The notes: generated by a model from the sequence alone, not told the origin. A stretch of DNA of 17,298 bases from Bacteroidales bacterium (GCA_021107685.1 JAIOSH010000152.1:1-17298), one strand, 5' to 3'. Positions 8,632 to 16,334 are shown, counted from the first letter of the stretch. Numbers and translations are program-made.

Positions 8632-9285
8632 TTATTTAATTTTAAAATTTATAGAAATAGGCGTCCACACTCCAACAGGTTTACCATTAAGCTTTGCAGG
8701 TGTAAATTTTGCTTTGTTTATAGTTTCAATTGCAGCACTGTTCAGTTCAGGGATTCCTTTCAATATTAAGGTTTGAGTTACCGTTCCTTTTTTGTCAATA
8801 AATATTTTTACAATAACACTGCCTTCTATTCCTGAGTTTTCAGCACTTTTAGGATATCTCGGTGTAATGCTTGTTTTAATTTGAGGTGGTACATCCCATT
8901 GGGAAGCAGGATTTTCATCTCCTCCTTCCTTTTCACTAATTGCCATTAGAAAATCATCAGGAACAAAGCCCCAATCATCTTTATATTTTATTGCCCAAAA
9001 CCTATTTGCTTTAAAATATTTAAAAGCATAAACAACATTATTTTGAAGAATTGAAATATTCAAATCCGGAGATGAAACTGAAGGCTCGGATTTCATTATA
9101 ACCTCTTCAATTATTTTCGATTTAATTCCTTTTTCTCTTACTATTTCCCATGTTTGTTTAAATTGCTGTTCTTTTATTAATTTTGTACTATCGGTTTGTG
9201 TTTTATCAAGTTCTGCTTTTTGGGAAAATATACAAAAGGGGCTTACTAAGAATAAAAATAATATTATCTGAACTTTATGTATCAT
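8632..9285 (-). CDS. TonB-family energy transducer-like protein with an SH3-like segment
   Basis: This 217-residue protein has a hydrophobic N-terminus (about 5-21, ending FCIFSQ) that reads as a cleavable signal peptide or a single anchor. Residues about 55-115 resemble a bacterial SH3-like fold: a short-strand pattern ending in WAIKYKDDWGFVPDDFL. Residues 137-217 are a TonB C-terminal domain with the hallmarks RYP (143-145), GSVIVKIFIDKKGTV, PELNSAAIETI, FTPAKLNGKPV and a closing INFKIK. It lacks the Pro-rich spacer of classical TonB. It lies directly upstream of the TonB-dependent receptor on the same strand and is very probably its partner. Whether it is membrane-anchored and energised by ExbB/ExbD, or a periplasmic accessory, is unresolved. 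No ExbB or ExbD gene is in the window. Confidence 0.85.
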   Translation of the reverse strand: MIHKVQIILFLFLVSPFCIFSQKAELDKTQTDSTKLIKEQQFKQTWEIVREKGIKSKIIEEVIMKSEPSVSSPDLNISILQNNVVYAFKYFKANRFWAIKYKDDWGFVPDDFLMAISEKEGGDENPASQWDVPPQIKTSITPRYPKSAENSGIEGSVIVKIFIDKKGTVTQTLILKGIPELNSAAIETINKAKFTPAKLNGKPVGVWTPISINFKIK

Positions 9286-9628
9286 ATCTTTATGGAATTA
9301 AAATATGATTAAATTAACAACTCTGCTTCTATTTATTAAGAGGTATTTCTATAGTTTATAATTTTTTTTGAGTTTGTATTATCCAGTTATGGAAAATATT
9401 TGAATAAAAGCAATATACAAAAGCAAATTAGTATTATTAAAAATATTGTAAAAAAAACAAATATAGTACATATTTTACCTTTTTCCAAATATTTAGTTGT
9501 TTTTTTTGGAAATACCACGAATTTAATGGGAGTATTTGAATTGGGGAAGGATAAATTTAAATTCAGTATAAATATTTTTTTTTCATAAATTAAAAAAAAG
9601 CTGACTTTATGGACGGACACTAATTAAG
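9286..9628. other. Gene-poor gap upstream of the TonB-like gene
   Basis: These 343 bases are very AT-rich. They contain the second IS-end-like motif (9600-9618) and a short inverted repeat, TTTCCAAA (from about 9483) with TTTGGAAA (to about 9512). A 77-codon minus-strand frame and an overlapping plus-strand frame are open here, but both are low-complexity Phe/Ile/Lys-rich and not convincing. The promoter of the TonB-receptor pair must lie in the left part, but I see no clear TAnnTTTG element. Confidence 0.5.
9600..9618. repeat. IS-end-like motif, copy 2
   Basis: GCTGACTTTATGGACGGAC, preceded by a run of eight A, matches 16 of 19 bases of the motif at 6298-6316, same orientation; all three differences are transitions. 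The complement reads TGTCCGTCCATAAAGTCAGC from base 9619 down to 9600, which has the form of a transposon terminal repeat. It lies 11 bases from the glucosaminidase stop codon. No transposase is adjacent. Confidence 0.45.
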
Positions 9629-10333
9629 CTAAATAGGTTGTATCTGGTTTAAACGGCTTAACAGATTTTTAATTTTATTGCTGTAATTTTTATCAGCCGC
9701 CCATTTTCCTGTTAGATGGTCAACTGTGGGAGCAATACCTCTTTTTACAAATCCGAATCTTTTATCAATTAATTTTCCAACTAAATCCTTTTTACTGGCA
9801 TAGGCTTTTAAGTGCTGAATATGTGCTATTACACCAAGCCTTTTTGAAAGAAATATTTCTCCTTTATGTTCAGGACTTACAGCACCAAGTCCACAAAAAT
9901 TATTTTGTTTGTGACTTACAATCCCGTTAAATTTAAGAAAACCTGTTTCAAGACACATCTGACAAAATGCAATATCATGATTTACTCCTTCCCTGGCTGC
10001 TTCTTCAATATAATATTTTGCAAGTATATTTGCTGTTCCGTAATCAATGTTAGGATTGTTATTAATAAGAAAATATACTAACTGGTTTTTTGATTTTTTG
10101 CCATTATCCATTATTATCAATGAAAATTCTGTATTATTTTTATATTCATTAGTATATTCTGTATTGATTTTATCGGAATTTAATATGGTCGCAACTGAAG
10201 GTTTATCTTCCGGTGGAGGATTTATAATCATTGAATATGATAAAGATGATATTTCATTAGAAAAAAGGAATAAAAATATAACAGAAAAAAACTTTATATT
10301 TTTAAATAACGCAAATTTATGAATTTTTAACAT
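9629..10333 (-). CDS. Secreted glucosaminidase-domain protein (peptidoglycan N-acetylglucosaminidase-like)
   Basis: From ATG 10333 this is 234 residues; an in-frame TTG at 10363 would add ten, but the ATG places the signal sequence (MLKIHKFALFKNIKFFSVIFLFLF) properly at the N-terminus. Residues about 100-234 form a glucosaminidase domain of the mannosyl-glycoprotein endo-beta-N-acetylglucosaminidase/GH73 type. It shows the segment AFCQMCLETGFLKF with the probable catalytic Glu (E129), QNNFCGLGA, and LGVIAHIQHLKAYA. The enzyme would hydrolyse beta-1,4 bonds after GlcNAc in the peptidoglycan glycan strand outside the cytoplasm. No cell-wall-binding repeat (LysM or SH3) is present, and the region 40-95 is a low-complexity linker. 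Two Cys lie near the catalytic Glu. It is divergent from sppA and probably a single-gene unit. Confidence 0.85.
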   Translation of the reverse strand: MLKIHKFALFKNIKFFSVIFLFLFSNEISSLSYSMIINPPPEDKPSVATILNSDKINTEYTNEYKNNTEFSLIIMDNGKKSKNQLVYFLINNNPNIDYGTANILAKYYIEEAAREGVNHDIAFCQMCLETGFLKFNGIVSHKQNNFCGLGAVSPEHKGEIFLSKRLGVIAHIQHLKAYASKKDLVGKLIDKRFGFVKRGIAPTVDHLTGKWAADKNYSNKIKNLLSRLNQIQPI

Positions 10334-10524
10334 AGCTTTAAAAACTGATAAATACTTTAACAAAGATTATATCATTTTTTTTATTTTTTTTAAAATTTTA
10401 AAAATCTTATTCACAAACGATTGTTAATATTTAATAACCTCAGATAAGTATTTAATTAGGAACATAATTTATTAATATAAGCTTATAAAGGATTATTATA
10501 AAGATGATTACAACAAGTATTTTT

Positions 10525-10558
10525 TTTGTTAATTATTCGTAAAATTTTATTAATATTG
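10525..10558 (+). promoter_or_regulatory. Possible promoter of sppA
   Basis: TTTG at 10525-10528 is followed after 22 bases by TAATATTG (10551-10558), a one-mismatch version of the Bacteroidetes -7 element TAnnTTTG. The spacing is slightly long, and the start codon follows 25 bases later. This is weak evidence in very AT-rich DNA. Confidence 0.28.
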
Positions 10559-10583
10559 CATAAAAATTTTAAAATTTAGAATC

Positions 10584-12356
10584 ATGAAACAATTTTTTAA
10601 ATTTATGTTTGCCTCAATGTTGGGATTTTTCCTGACATTTTTAATAATTTTCTTCATTTTAATGGGAATGTTCTTTGCTGCAATTTCATTTACAAAGACA
10701 GAAGAAGTTATAGTAAATAATAATTCAATATTACATATTAAATTGGATCGAATTATTTATGACAGAACTTTAAATGACCCGATTGCTTTTTTTGACCCTG
10801 TTACTTTTAAATCAAAAAGGACTTTAGGTTTAAATGATATATTGAAAAATCTTAAAAAGGCTCAGAAAGATGATAATATTAAGGGTATTTATCTTGATCT
10901 TAGTTTTATTCCTTCAGGTATAGCAACTATTGAAGAGATAAGAAATGCTCTGATGAATTTTAAGCAATCTGGAAAATTTATTATTGCTTATGGAGAAACA
11001 CTAAGTCAGAAAGCATATTACTTAGCAACAGTTGCAGATAAAATTTATTTAAATCCTGAAGGTTCAATAGATTTCAGAGGATTAGCAGGTGAAGTGTTTT
11101 TTTTAAAAGGTATGTTCGAAAAATTGGATATCGAAGCTCAAGTAATTCAGCATGGTAAATTTAAAAGTGCTATTGAGCCACTTATCCTGGATAAAATGAG
11201 CAAAGCCAACAAAGAGCAAACAATAACTTTTATTACATCTATTTGGGATAAAATTCTGGAAGCTGTTTCTTCAACCCGAAATATAGATATTACTGAATTA
11301 AATAAATATGCTGATGAACTTATACTTCACAATGTAGAAAATGCCAAAAAATATAATTTTATAGATGACTTAATATATAAAGATGAGCTGTTTACTGTTT
11401 TAAGCAGTAAATTAGGTATTAAAGAAATTAAATGCCGCAATTGTATCTCTTTGAGAAAATATACACATGCAAAAGTAAAAACAGATAAGAAGAAACGTAG
11501 CAGAAATAAAATAGCAGTTATTTATGCTTTAGGTGCTATTGAAAGTGGCGAAGGAGATGAAAAAACTATTGGTTCTGAAAAAATTTCCCAAGCTATTCGT
11601 AAAGCTCGTATTGATAAATCAGTTAAAGCTATTGTATTACGTGTAAATTCGCCTGGTGGAAGTGCTATAGCTTCGGAGGTTATATGGAGAGAGGTTAATT
11701 TATCAAAAAAATTCAAGCCAATAATAGTATCAATGGGAAACCTTGCTGCTTCCGGTGGTTATTATATATCGTGTGCAGCAGATAAAATTATTGCAAATCC
11801 TACTACACTTACAGGCTCTATTGGTGTTTTTGGTTTTATACCGAATTTTAAACAATTTTTTGATAAAAAATTAGGAATAACATTTGACAATGTCAAAACT
11901 AATGACAATGCCGATTTTATCTCAACTGTCAGACCTTTAACATCTTTTCAGAGGAGTGTAATTAAAGATGATGTAGAAAGAATTTATCAAACCTTTATAG
12001 AACATGTTGCCGAAGGAAGAAAATTAACAACAGCACAAGTGGATAGCATTGGACAGGGTAGAGTTTGGAGTGGTGTTGATGCAAAACGAATTGGTTTGAT
12101 TGATGAATTCGGTGGATTGGAAAAAGCTATTGAAATAGCTGCAAATATGGCTGAATTAGACGATTATAGAATTATCTCATTACCAAAACAAAAAGACCCG
12201 TTTACTCAAATAATTGAAGATGTTTTCGGAGGTGTCCAGATTTCTATTCTTGAAAAAAAATTAGGAATAAATTATCAATATTACAATTATTTGCAGTCAA
12301 TATACAATATGAAAGATGTTCAGGCGAGATTACCTTATGAAATAAACATTTATTAA
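10584..12356 (+). CDS. sppA: Signal peptide peptidase SppA, long (67K) form
   Basis: This 590-residue protein has one N-terminal membrane segment (about 10-36) and two tandem ClpP-like S49 domains, matching the length and layout of the E. coli SppA type. The catalytic Lys is in GKFKSAIEP (K194) in the first half. The nucleophilic Ser is in NLAASGGYYIS (S390) in the second half, preceded by the oxyanion-type segment RVNSPGGSAIAS (353-364). SppA digests signal peptides left in the membrane after secretion. In E. coli the Lys and Ser come from different halves, and both are intact here, so the enzyme should be active. The gene stands alone on the plus strand and converges on the methyltransferase gene with 39 bases between them; no hairpin terminator is visible in that gap. 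Confidence 0.95.
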   Translation: MKQFFKFMFASMLGFFLTFLIIFFILMGMFFAAISFTKTEEVIVNNNSILHIKLDRIIYDRTLNDPIAFFDPVTFKSKRTLGLNDILKNLKKAQKDDNIKGIYLDLSFIPSGIATIEEIRNALMNFKQSGKFIIAYGETLSQKAYYLATVADKIYLNPEGSIDFRGLAGEVFFLKGMFEKLDIEAQVIQHGKFKSAIEPLILDKMSKANKEQTITFITSIWDKILEAVSSTRNIDITELNKYADELILHNVENAKKYNFIDDLIYKDELFTVLSSKLGIKEIKCRNCISLRKYTHAKVKTDKKKRSRNKIAVIYALGAIESGEGDEKTIGSEKISQAIRKARIDKSVKAIVLRVNSPGGSAIASEVIWREVNLSKKFKPIIVSMGNLAASGGYYISCAADKIIANPTTLTGSIGVFGFIPNFKQFFDKKLGITFDNVKTNDNADFISTVRPLTSFQRSVIKDDVERIYQTFIEHVAEGRKLTTAQVDSIGQGRVWSGVDAKRIGLIDEFGGLEKAIEIAANMAELDDYRIISLPKQKDPFTQIIEDVFGGVQISILEKKLGINYQYYNYLQSIYNMKDVQARLPYEINIY

Positions 12357-12395
12357 GATAATTGGTAATTATTATTTTACTGGAGTTTTATTTTT

Positions 12396-13193
12396 TTAAT
12401 CAAATATTGTTTTTTGTTTAATATTATTTTGCTCAATTTTTTTGATATTTCTTTTTATTTCTGCTAATTGTCCATTAAGCCTTTTTGTGATTACATCAAA
12501 ATACATTTCTGAAATATCCATAGTTAAATAATTTCTTTCCAATTTTTTCGCAACTGCTGCTGTGGTTCCTGTTCCACCAAATGGATCTAACACTAAATCT
12601 CCTTTGTTTGAACTCGTTCTGATTATTCTATCAAGTAATTTTTCCGGCATCTGACATGGATGGTTTCCAATTCTTTCTTTAAATGTTCCACATACTCTTG
12701 AAAATTCCCAAATATCATCAGGCACCTTGCCTTTTGGATTAGCTCTTTTATCCTTATAGATTAATTGGCGTGCAGATGGAACTCTAATATCTTCGTCATT
12801 AAAGATGAATTTATTCTTATTTTTTGTAAAATATAATATATGAGTATGTGCACGATTGAATTTTTTTCTTTGATTTTGTCCAAAAGTATAATACCAGATA
12901 ATCCAGTTTCTTAAATAAAATCCTTGTTTTTTCAGAATAATATTTATTTCTGCTGCAAATTCATCTCCAATAGCAATATAAATCGACCCTGTATCTTTTA
13001 AAATTCTGTGTGTTTGAGCTATCCATTTTTCTGACCAGCTATAATAATCATCATAACTACGATTATCACTATAATTTTCATATTTCAAACCAATATTAAA
13101 TGGTGGGTCTGAAAATATTAAGTCAATAGATTTATCAACTATTTGCGACATCAAATTAATACAATCACCGAGATATACTTTATTTATTTCCAT
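12396..13193 (-). CDS. Site-specific DNA methyltransferase, beta class (type II, apparently orphan)
   Basis: This 265-residue protein has the catalytic motif first (SDPPFN, DPPF at 29-32) and the S-adenosylmethionine-binding motif near the C-terminus (DPFGGTGTT, 203-211). That order defines the beta class of amino-methyltransferases. The stretch NHPCQMPEKLLDRII (177-191) before motif I is also typical. DPPF allows N6-adenine or N4-cytosine methylation; the target sequence is unknown. Its ATG overlaps by one base (TAATG) the stop codon of a 50-codon frame that looks like the end of a restriction endonuclease. The gene was therefore probably the M half of a type II system whose R half has been cut away. 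It is now the last gene of a minus-strand run that begins with parA. Confidence 0.9.
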   Translation of the reverse strand: MEINKVYLGDCINLMSQIVDKSIDLIFSDPPFNIGLKYENYSDNRSYDDYYSWSEKWIAQTHRILKDTGSIYIAIGDEFAAEINIILKKQGFYLRNWIIWYYTFGQNQRKKFNRAHTHILYFTKNKNKFIFNDEDIRVPSARQLIYKDKRANPKGKVPDDIWEFSRVCGTFKERIGNHPCQMPEKLLDRIIRTSSNKGDLVLDPFGGTGTTAAVAKKLERNYLTMDISEMYFDVITKRLNGQLAEIKRNIKKIEQNNIKQKTIFD

Positions 13194-13345
13194 TATTTAT
13201 CTAAATGAAATAGTTCGCAAGGTTTAAACTTAAATTGTAATTTTGTTGGGTCAGGTGTTCCCCCTTTTCTTTGTGCTGTTATTTTTCCGATATGTAAACT
13301 TCCTCTTGGAGAAATAACAACATCTCCCGAACCATAGAAATTCAT
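13193..13345 (-). pseudogene. C-terminal remnant of a type II restriction endonuclease
   Basis: A 50-codon frame starts at ATG 13345 and ends with TAA at 13195-13193. The frame is open only five codons further upstream, to a stop at 13363-13361 within the end of the DUF5683 gene. Key stretches are GSGDVVISPRGSLHIGKIT (6-23, with V9 and V10 in the middle), QRKGG (25-29), and PDPTKLQFKFKPCELF (31-46). From memory, this basic, strand-rich ending resembles the C-termini of several type II restriction endonucleases. Its stop codon overlaps the methyltransferase start, the usual tight R-M arrangement. A complete enzyme would need some 200 more residues, and there is no room for them. The frame begins only 4 bases after the DUF5683 stop, so the fragment might still be translated by re-initiation. 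The exact endonuclease family is not identified. Confidence 0.65.
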
Positions 13346-13349
13346 AACT

Positions 13350-14000
13350 TCATTTAAAATTTAAAGTGAGTTTTATACCTGTAGTAGGTTTAAAATTATA
13401 CGTTATAGGATTTATTAATGGTTCAAGTTTTAAAGATAGGTCATTACTTACGTCCCAGTCAAATAAATGTGCATCAACTGTCGCATCAAAAACATTTATT
13501 AGATACCAAAGACCGGTTAGAATATATGTTAAATCAAGGTTTCTCCGGTAATAATCTTTTGCACCTTGCAGGGCATCAGTATCATATTTGCTTTCATAAT
13601 CATTTACAGGAGGCAAGGTGTCACCGCTAATCAATTTATGATTATAAGCATCTCTGTATAATTTATACTCTTTATTATTTTTAGTTATAAAATAAATTAG
13701 AGTTCCGAAACCTGCATAAATTACAGGTATTTTCCAGTATTTTTTATTATAAGCCTGTCCCAAACCGGGTAATACCAAAGAATATATTGTTGCTTTATGT
13801 GGAGAATGATATTTGATTTTTGTAATATCAGTTGTATCATGTACTATTATTGTATCCTGGATATTTGTATTTTGTGAAAAGATATTTATATAAGAAAATA
13901 ATGAAAACAAAAAGATAATTAAGCAACAGGTATTTCTGTTTTTATAATTACTGATTTTAAAAAAACAATTAGGAATTGATCTTAAATTATGTATAAGCAA
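13350..14000 (-). CDS. DUF5683 membrane protein of the par neighbourhood
   Basis: This 216-residue protein shows the DUF5683 signature SPHKATIYSLVLPGLGQAYN followed by KKYWKIPVIYAGFG (about residues 66-99), a Bacteroidetes-type membrane or envelope protein of unknown function. Residues about 25-43 form a signal sequence ending in FSQ, and further hydrophobic segments lie at about 72-82, 91-105 and 153-165. The frame contains no Met codon at all after the initiator, so translation must begin at TTG 14000, 21 bases after parB, or at an even rarer start codon. In related genomes this family often follows parA and parB, as it does here, which supports co-transcription. The C-terminus (GIKLTLNFK) looks complete, so the restriction-modification relic inserted just behind the gene without damaging it. 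Confidence 0.82.
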   Translation of the reverse strand: MLIHNLRSIPNCFFKISNYKNRNTCCLIIFLFSLFSYINIFSQNTNIQDTIIVHDTTDITKIKYHSPHKATIYSLVLPGLGQAYNKKYWKIPVIYAGFGTLIYFITKNNKEYKLYRDAYNHKLISGDTLPPVNDYESKYDTDALQGAKDYYRRNLDLTYILTGLWYLINVFDATVDAHLFDWDVSNDLSLKLEPLINPITYNFKPTTGIKLTLNFK

Positions 14001-14021
14001 CTTTATAAAATGTTTGGTGAT

Positions 14022-14909
14022 TTATTTCTCAAAAATTGATAAAATTTTTTCTAATTCTTCATCGGTTTTGAATTGAATAACGATGCTCCCTTTACCTTTA
14101 TTATTTCGTTTTAATTCTATCGGGGTATTAAATTGATTGTTTAAATTTTCTTTAATTTTTTCGTATTTAAGAGGTAAAGGAATATGTAAGTGCTTTTTTG
14201 TAATTTTTTGAGGTTTAGTAGTATGCCTTACAATTTGTTCAACTTCACGGACAGAAAGATTTTTATCAATAATATCTTTTAATATTTTCAATTGCGTATT
14301 AACATTGTCAATATTTATTAAAGCTCTTGCATGCCCGGTAGTAATTTGGTTATCACGAATAGCTATTTGGATTTCAGCAGGTAATTTTAACAATCGGAGG
14401 AAATTTGCAATAGTGCTTCTGTTTATCCCGATACGTTCGCTTAATTTTTCCTGGGTAAGCTTACATTCTTCAATAAGTCTTTGATAACTTATAGCAATTT
14501 CAATAGAATTAAGGTCTTCACGGTGAATATTTTCAATGAGGGACATTTCAAGCATTTGTTCATCATTGGCAACTCTTATAAATGCAGGAATATCTTTAAA
14601 TCCTGCAATTTTAGCTGCCCTATATCTTCTTTCACCCGAAATTAACTGGTACTTGTCATATCCTAATTTGCGGACAGTTATAGGTTGAATAATTCCTTGT
14701 TCTTTAATTGAATCAGCAAGTTCAATCAGAGAGTTTTTTTCGAAATTATTACGTGGTTGAAAAGGGTTTATTTCTATTTTTTCCAGTGCAATATTTGCAA
14801 TAGCTCCAACAACATAATTACCTGAAATATCTTTTGATGTAATATCCGTTTCAGGGCTTTCCAGAATTGCGCTAAGGCCTCTTCCCAAAGCTGCTTTTTT
14901 AGTTTTCAT
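14022..14909 (-). CDS. parB: Chromosome-partitioning protein ParB (Spo0J family)
   Basis: This 295-residue protein follows the ParB plan: the N-terminal LGRGLSAIL tag (8-16), the NPFQPR box (48-53), the CTPase/arginine motif GERRYRAA (92-99), ENIHREDLN (126-134), a helix-turn-helix with LTQEKLSERIGINRSTIANFLRLL (151-174), TTGHARAL (190-197), and a C-terminal dimerisation domain (about 245-295). ParB binds parS sites near the chromosome origin, spreads as a CTP-dependent clamp and stimulates ParA. The start ATG lies inside the end of parA (11-base overlap), a sign of translational coupling. I looked for a parS palindrome (GTTTCACGTGAAAC type) in the window and did not find one. Confidence 0.96.
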   Translation of the reverse strand: MKTKKAALGRGLSAILESPETDITSKDISGNYVVGAIANIALEKIEINPFQPRNNFEKNSLIELADSIKEQGIIQPITVRKLGYDKYQLISGERRYRAAKIAGFKDIPAFIRVANDEQMLEMSLIENIHREDLNSIEIAISYQRLIEECKLTQEKLSERIGINRSTIANFLRLLKLPAEIQIAIRDNQITTGHARALINIDNVNTQLKILKDIIDKNLSVREVEQIVRHTTKPQKITKKHLHIPLPLKYEKIKENLNNQFNTPIELKRNNKGKGSIVIQFKTDEELEKILSIFEK

Positions 14910-15714
14910 TTAATATATTGATTTGTTTTTCAGCTTGTTTAATATTTGTCATTCCGTTTTTTTGAAGTATTTCGCGGGCAAGGTTCAAATAATTAATAGC
15001 CCCGGTACTTTCAGCATCATGCATTATAATTGTTTCGCCAAAGCTTGGTGCCTCGCCTAATCTTGTATTTCTGTTAATTATGGTTTGAAATACCATTTGT
15101 TGAAAATGCGTTTTAACTTCTTTTACAACCTGTCTCGCTAATCTCAAACGACCATCAAACATAGTAAGCAGCACACCCTCAATATCCAGGGAGTTATTAA
15201 ATCTTAACTGGACAATTTTAATTGTATTTAAAAGCTTTCCCAAACCTTCTAAAGCAAAATATTCGCATTGAACGGGTATAATTACAGAATCAGCGGCTGT
15301 TAAAGAATTAATGGTTACTAATCCTAAGGAAGGGGAGCAATCAATTATTATAAAATCATAATTATCTTTAATTTTATTAATTACCTTACGCATTATTTTT
15401 TCGCGGTTTGGCAAATTAATTATTTCAATTTCAGCACCTACAAGGTCTATATGTGCCGGAATGATGTCAAGATTTGGAGTTGAAGTATTTAGAATAATGT
15501 TTGAAGGCTCAACTTCATCAATAATACATTCATAAATACTGGTTTTAATATTTTTGGGGTCAAAGCCAACACCGGAAGTGGAATTAGCCTGGGGGTCAGC
15601 ATCAATTAACAGTGTTTTATGTTCTAAAACAGCAAAACCGGCACCAAGATTAATTGCCGTTGTCGTTTTTCCAACACCTCCTTTTTGGTTAGCTATTGCA
15701 ATTATTTTTCCCAT
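14899..15714 (-). CDS. parA: Chromosome-partitioning ATPase ParA (Soj family)
   Basis: This 271-residue protein has the deviant Walker A KGGVGKTT (11-18, with the signature Lys K11), the switch-I region DADPQANST (38-46), and Walker B FIIIDCSPSLG (121-131, D125). These place it firmly in the ParA/MinD family of chromosomal Soj type, without the N-terminal helix-turn-helix of plasmid P1-type ParA. It binds DNA nonspecifically as an ATP dimer and moves ParB-parS complexes. ATG 15714 is chosen because MGKIIAIANQKGG is the standard beginning; a TTG at 15723 would add three residues. It is the first gene of the minus-strand operon parA-parB-DUF5683, which now also runs into the restriction-modification relic. 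Confidence 0.96.
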   Translation of the reverse strand: MGKIIAIANQKGGVGKTTTAINLGAGFAVLEHKTLLIDADPQANSTSGVGFDPKNIKTSIYECIIDEVEPSNIILNTSTPNLDIIPAHIDLVGAEIEIINLPNREKIMRKVINKIKDNYDFIIIDCSPSLGLVTINSLTAADSVIIPVQCEYFALEGLGKLLNTIKIVQLRFNNSLDIEGVLLTMFDGRLRLARQVVKEVKTHFQQMVFQTIINRNTRLGEAPSFGETIIMHDAESTGAINYLNLAREILQKNGMTNIKQAEKQINILNEN

Positions 15715-15751
15715 ATCATACAAAGTTTATGTAGTAATATTTTATTAATTA

Positions 15752-15759
15752 CAAAAATA
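15752..15759 (-). promoter_or_regulatory. Candidate -7 element of the parA operon promoter
   Basis: On the minus strand the bases read TATTTTTG, a full match to the Bacteroidetes -7 consensus TAnnTTTG, about 38 bases before the parA start codon. No clear TTTG at -33 accompanies it, so the call rests on one element in AT-rich DNA. Confidence 0.35.
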
Positions 15760-15860
15760 TTACTTTTAATACCATTTTACTTAAATAAATATTAACAATT
15801 AACTAACTATTTTTTTCATTCCTAATATTTTACAATTCTTTAGGATGTTAATAAATAAAA

Positions 15861-15891
15861 TAAAAAAGCTGTCCTGTAGGGGACAGCTTTT
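15861..15891 (-). terminator. Rho-independent terminator of the DUF3276 gene
   Basis: AAAAGCTGTCC (15864-15874) and GGACAGCTTTT (15881-15891) form a perfect 11-base stem around a six-base loop. Read on the minus strand, the stem is followed by a U-rich tail, and it begins 21 bases after the DUF3276 stop codon. The far side is also AU-rich, but no gene reaches it from the plus strand. This is the clearest terminator in the window and insulates parA from DUF3276 transcription. Confidence 0.88.
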
Positions 15892-15912
15892 AAAAAATAT
15901 TTTTTATAAAAT

Positions 15913-16263
15913 TTATTCTGATGTTTTTTTTTCTTCTTTTCCAAGGTCTTCAAATTCAACATCAGTATGTTTATCCTCAACAGGAGTTTCTTGTTCAGGT
16001 TCTTTACCTGTTTCAATGAATTCAATGACGTCATTTAGACCATTAGCAAATTTCTCAAAATCTTCTTTATATAAAAAGAGTTTGTGTTTCTCATAATAGA
16101 ATTTACCCTGTTCGCTATTAAAGCGTCTTTTACTTTCAGTGATGGTTAAGTAATACTCGTCTGACCTTGTTGCTTTAACATCAAAGAAATATGTTCTCTT
16201 CCCTGCTCTTACAGCTCTGGAGAAAATTTCTTCTCTTCTTTCTTTATTTGCTTGCTCTTCCAT
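15913..16263 (-). CDS. DUF3276 / PUR-alpha-like nucleic-acid-binding protein
   Basis: This 116-residue protein matches the DUF3276 family, small single-PUR-domain proteins related to Borrelia BpuR and eukaryotic Pur-alpha. The domain covers about residues 10-85 with the landmarks IFSRAVRAGKRTYFFDVK (14-31), DEYYLTITESKRRF (35-48), and HKLFLYKEDFEKF (60-72). The C-terminal ~35 residues are an acidic, Glu-rich tail likely to be disordered. The family binds single-stranded DNA or RNA and may regulate expression; the specific target here is unknown. It has its own promoter (16305-16334) and a strong terminator (15861-15891), so it is a single-gene transcription unit. Confidence 0.9.
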   Translation of the reverse strand: MEEQANKERREEIFSRAVRAGKRTYFFDVKATRSDEYYLTITESKRRFNSEQGKFYYEKHKLFLYKEDFEKFANGLNDVIEFIETGKEPEQETPVEDKHTDVEFEDLGKEEKKTSE

Positions 16264-16304
16264 ATTAAATTTAAATTGATTTTATTATATAAAATTTATT
16301 AACG

Positions 16305-16334
16305 CAAAATTATATATTTTTATCATTAAACAAA
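16305..16334 (-). promoter_or_regulatory. Promoter of the DUF3276 gene
   Basis: On the minus strand TTTG (16334-16331) is followed after 18 bases by TAATTTTG (16312-16305). These are both elements of the Bacteroidetes housekeeping promoter (TTTG, then TAnnTTTG) at close to normal spacing. The expected start of transcription is about 35 bases before the ATG at 16263. Confidence 0.55.

Noticed and set aside
9387..9620. A 77-codon minus-strand frame starting within the IS-end-like motif
   Set aside because: It begins with GTG, is Phe/Ile/Lys-rich low-complexity sequence in very AT-rich DNA, overlaps an equally open plus-strand frame, and resembles no protein family.
10047..10322. Plus-strand frame of 91 codons
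   Set aside because: It is antisense to the glucosaminidase gene, which has clear family motifs, and shows no motif of its own.
12357..12395. Search for a shared terminator between the convergent sppA and methyltransferase genes
   Set aside because: Only T-rich sequence is present; no stem of useful length could be found by eye.
15845..16096. Plus-strand frame of 83 codons
   Set aside because: It covers the terminator and is antisense to the DUF3276 gene; its Ser-rich translation is a shadow of the Glu-rich tail.
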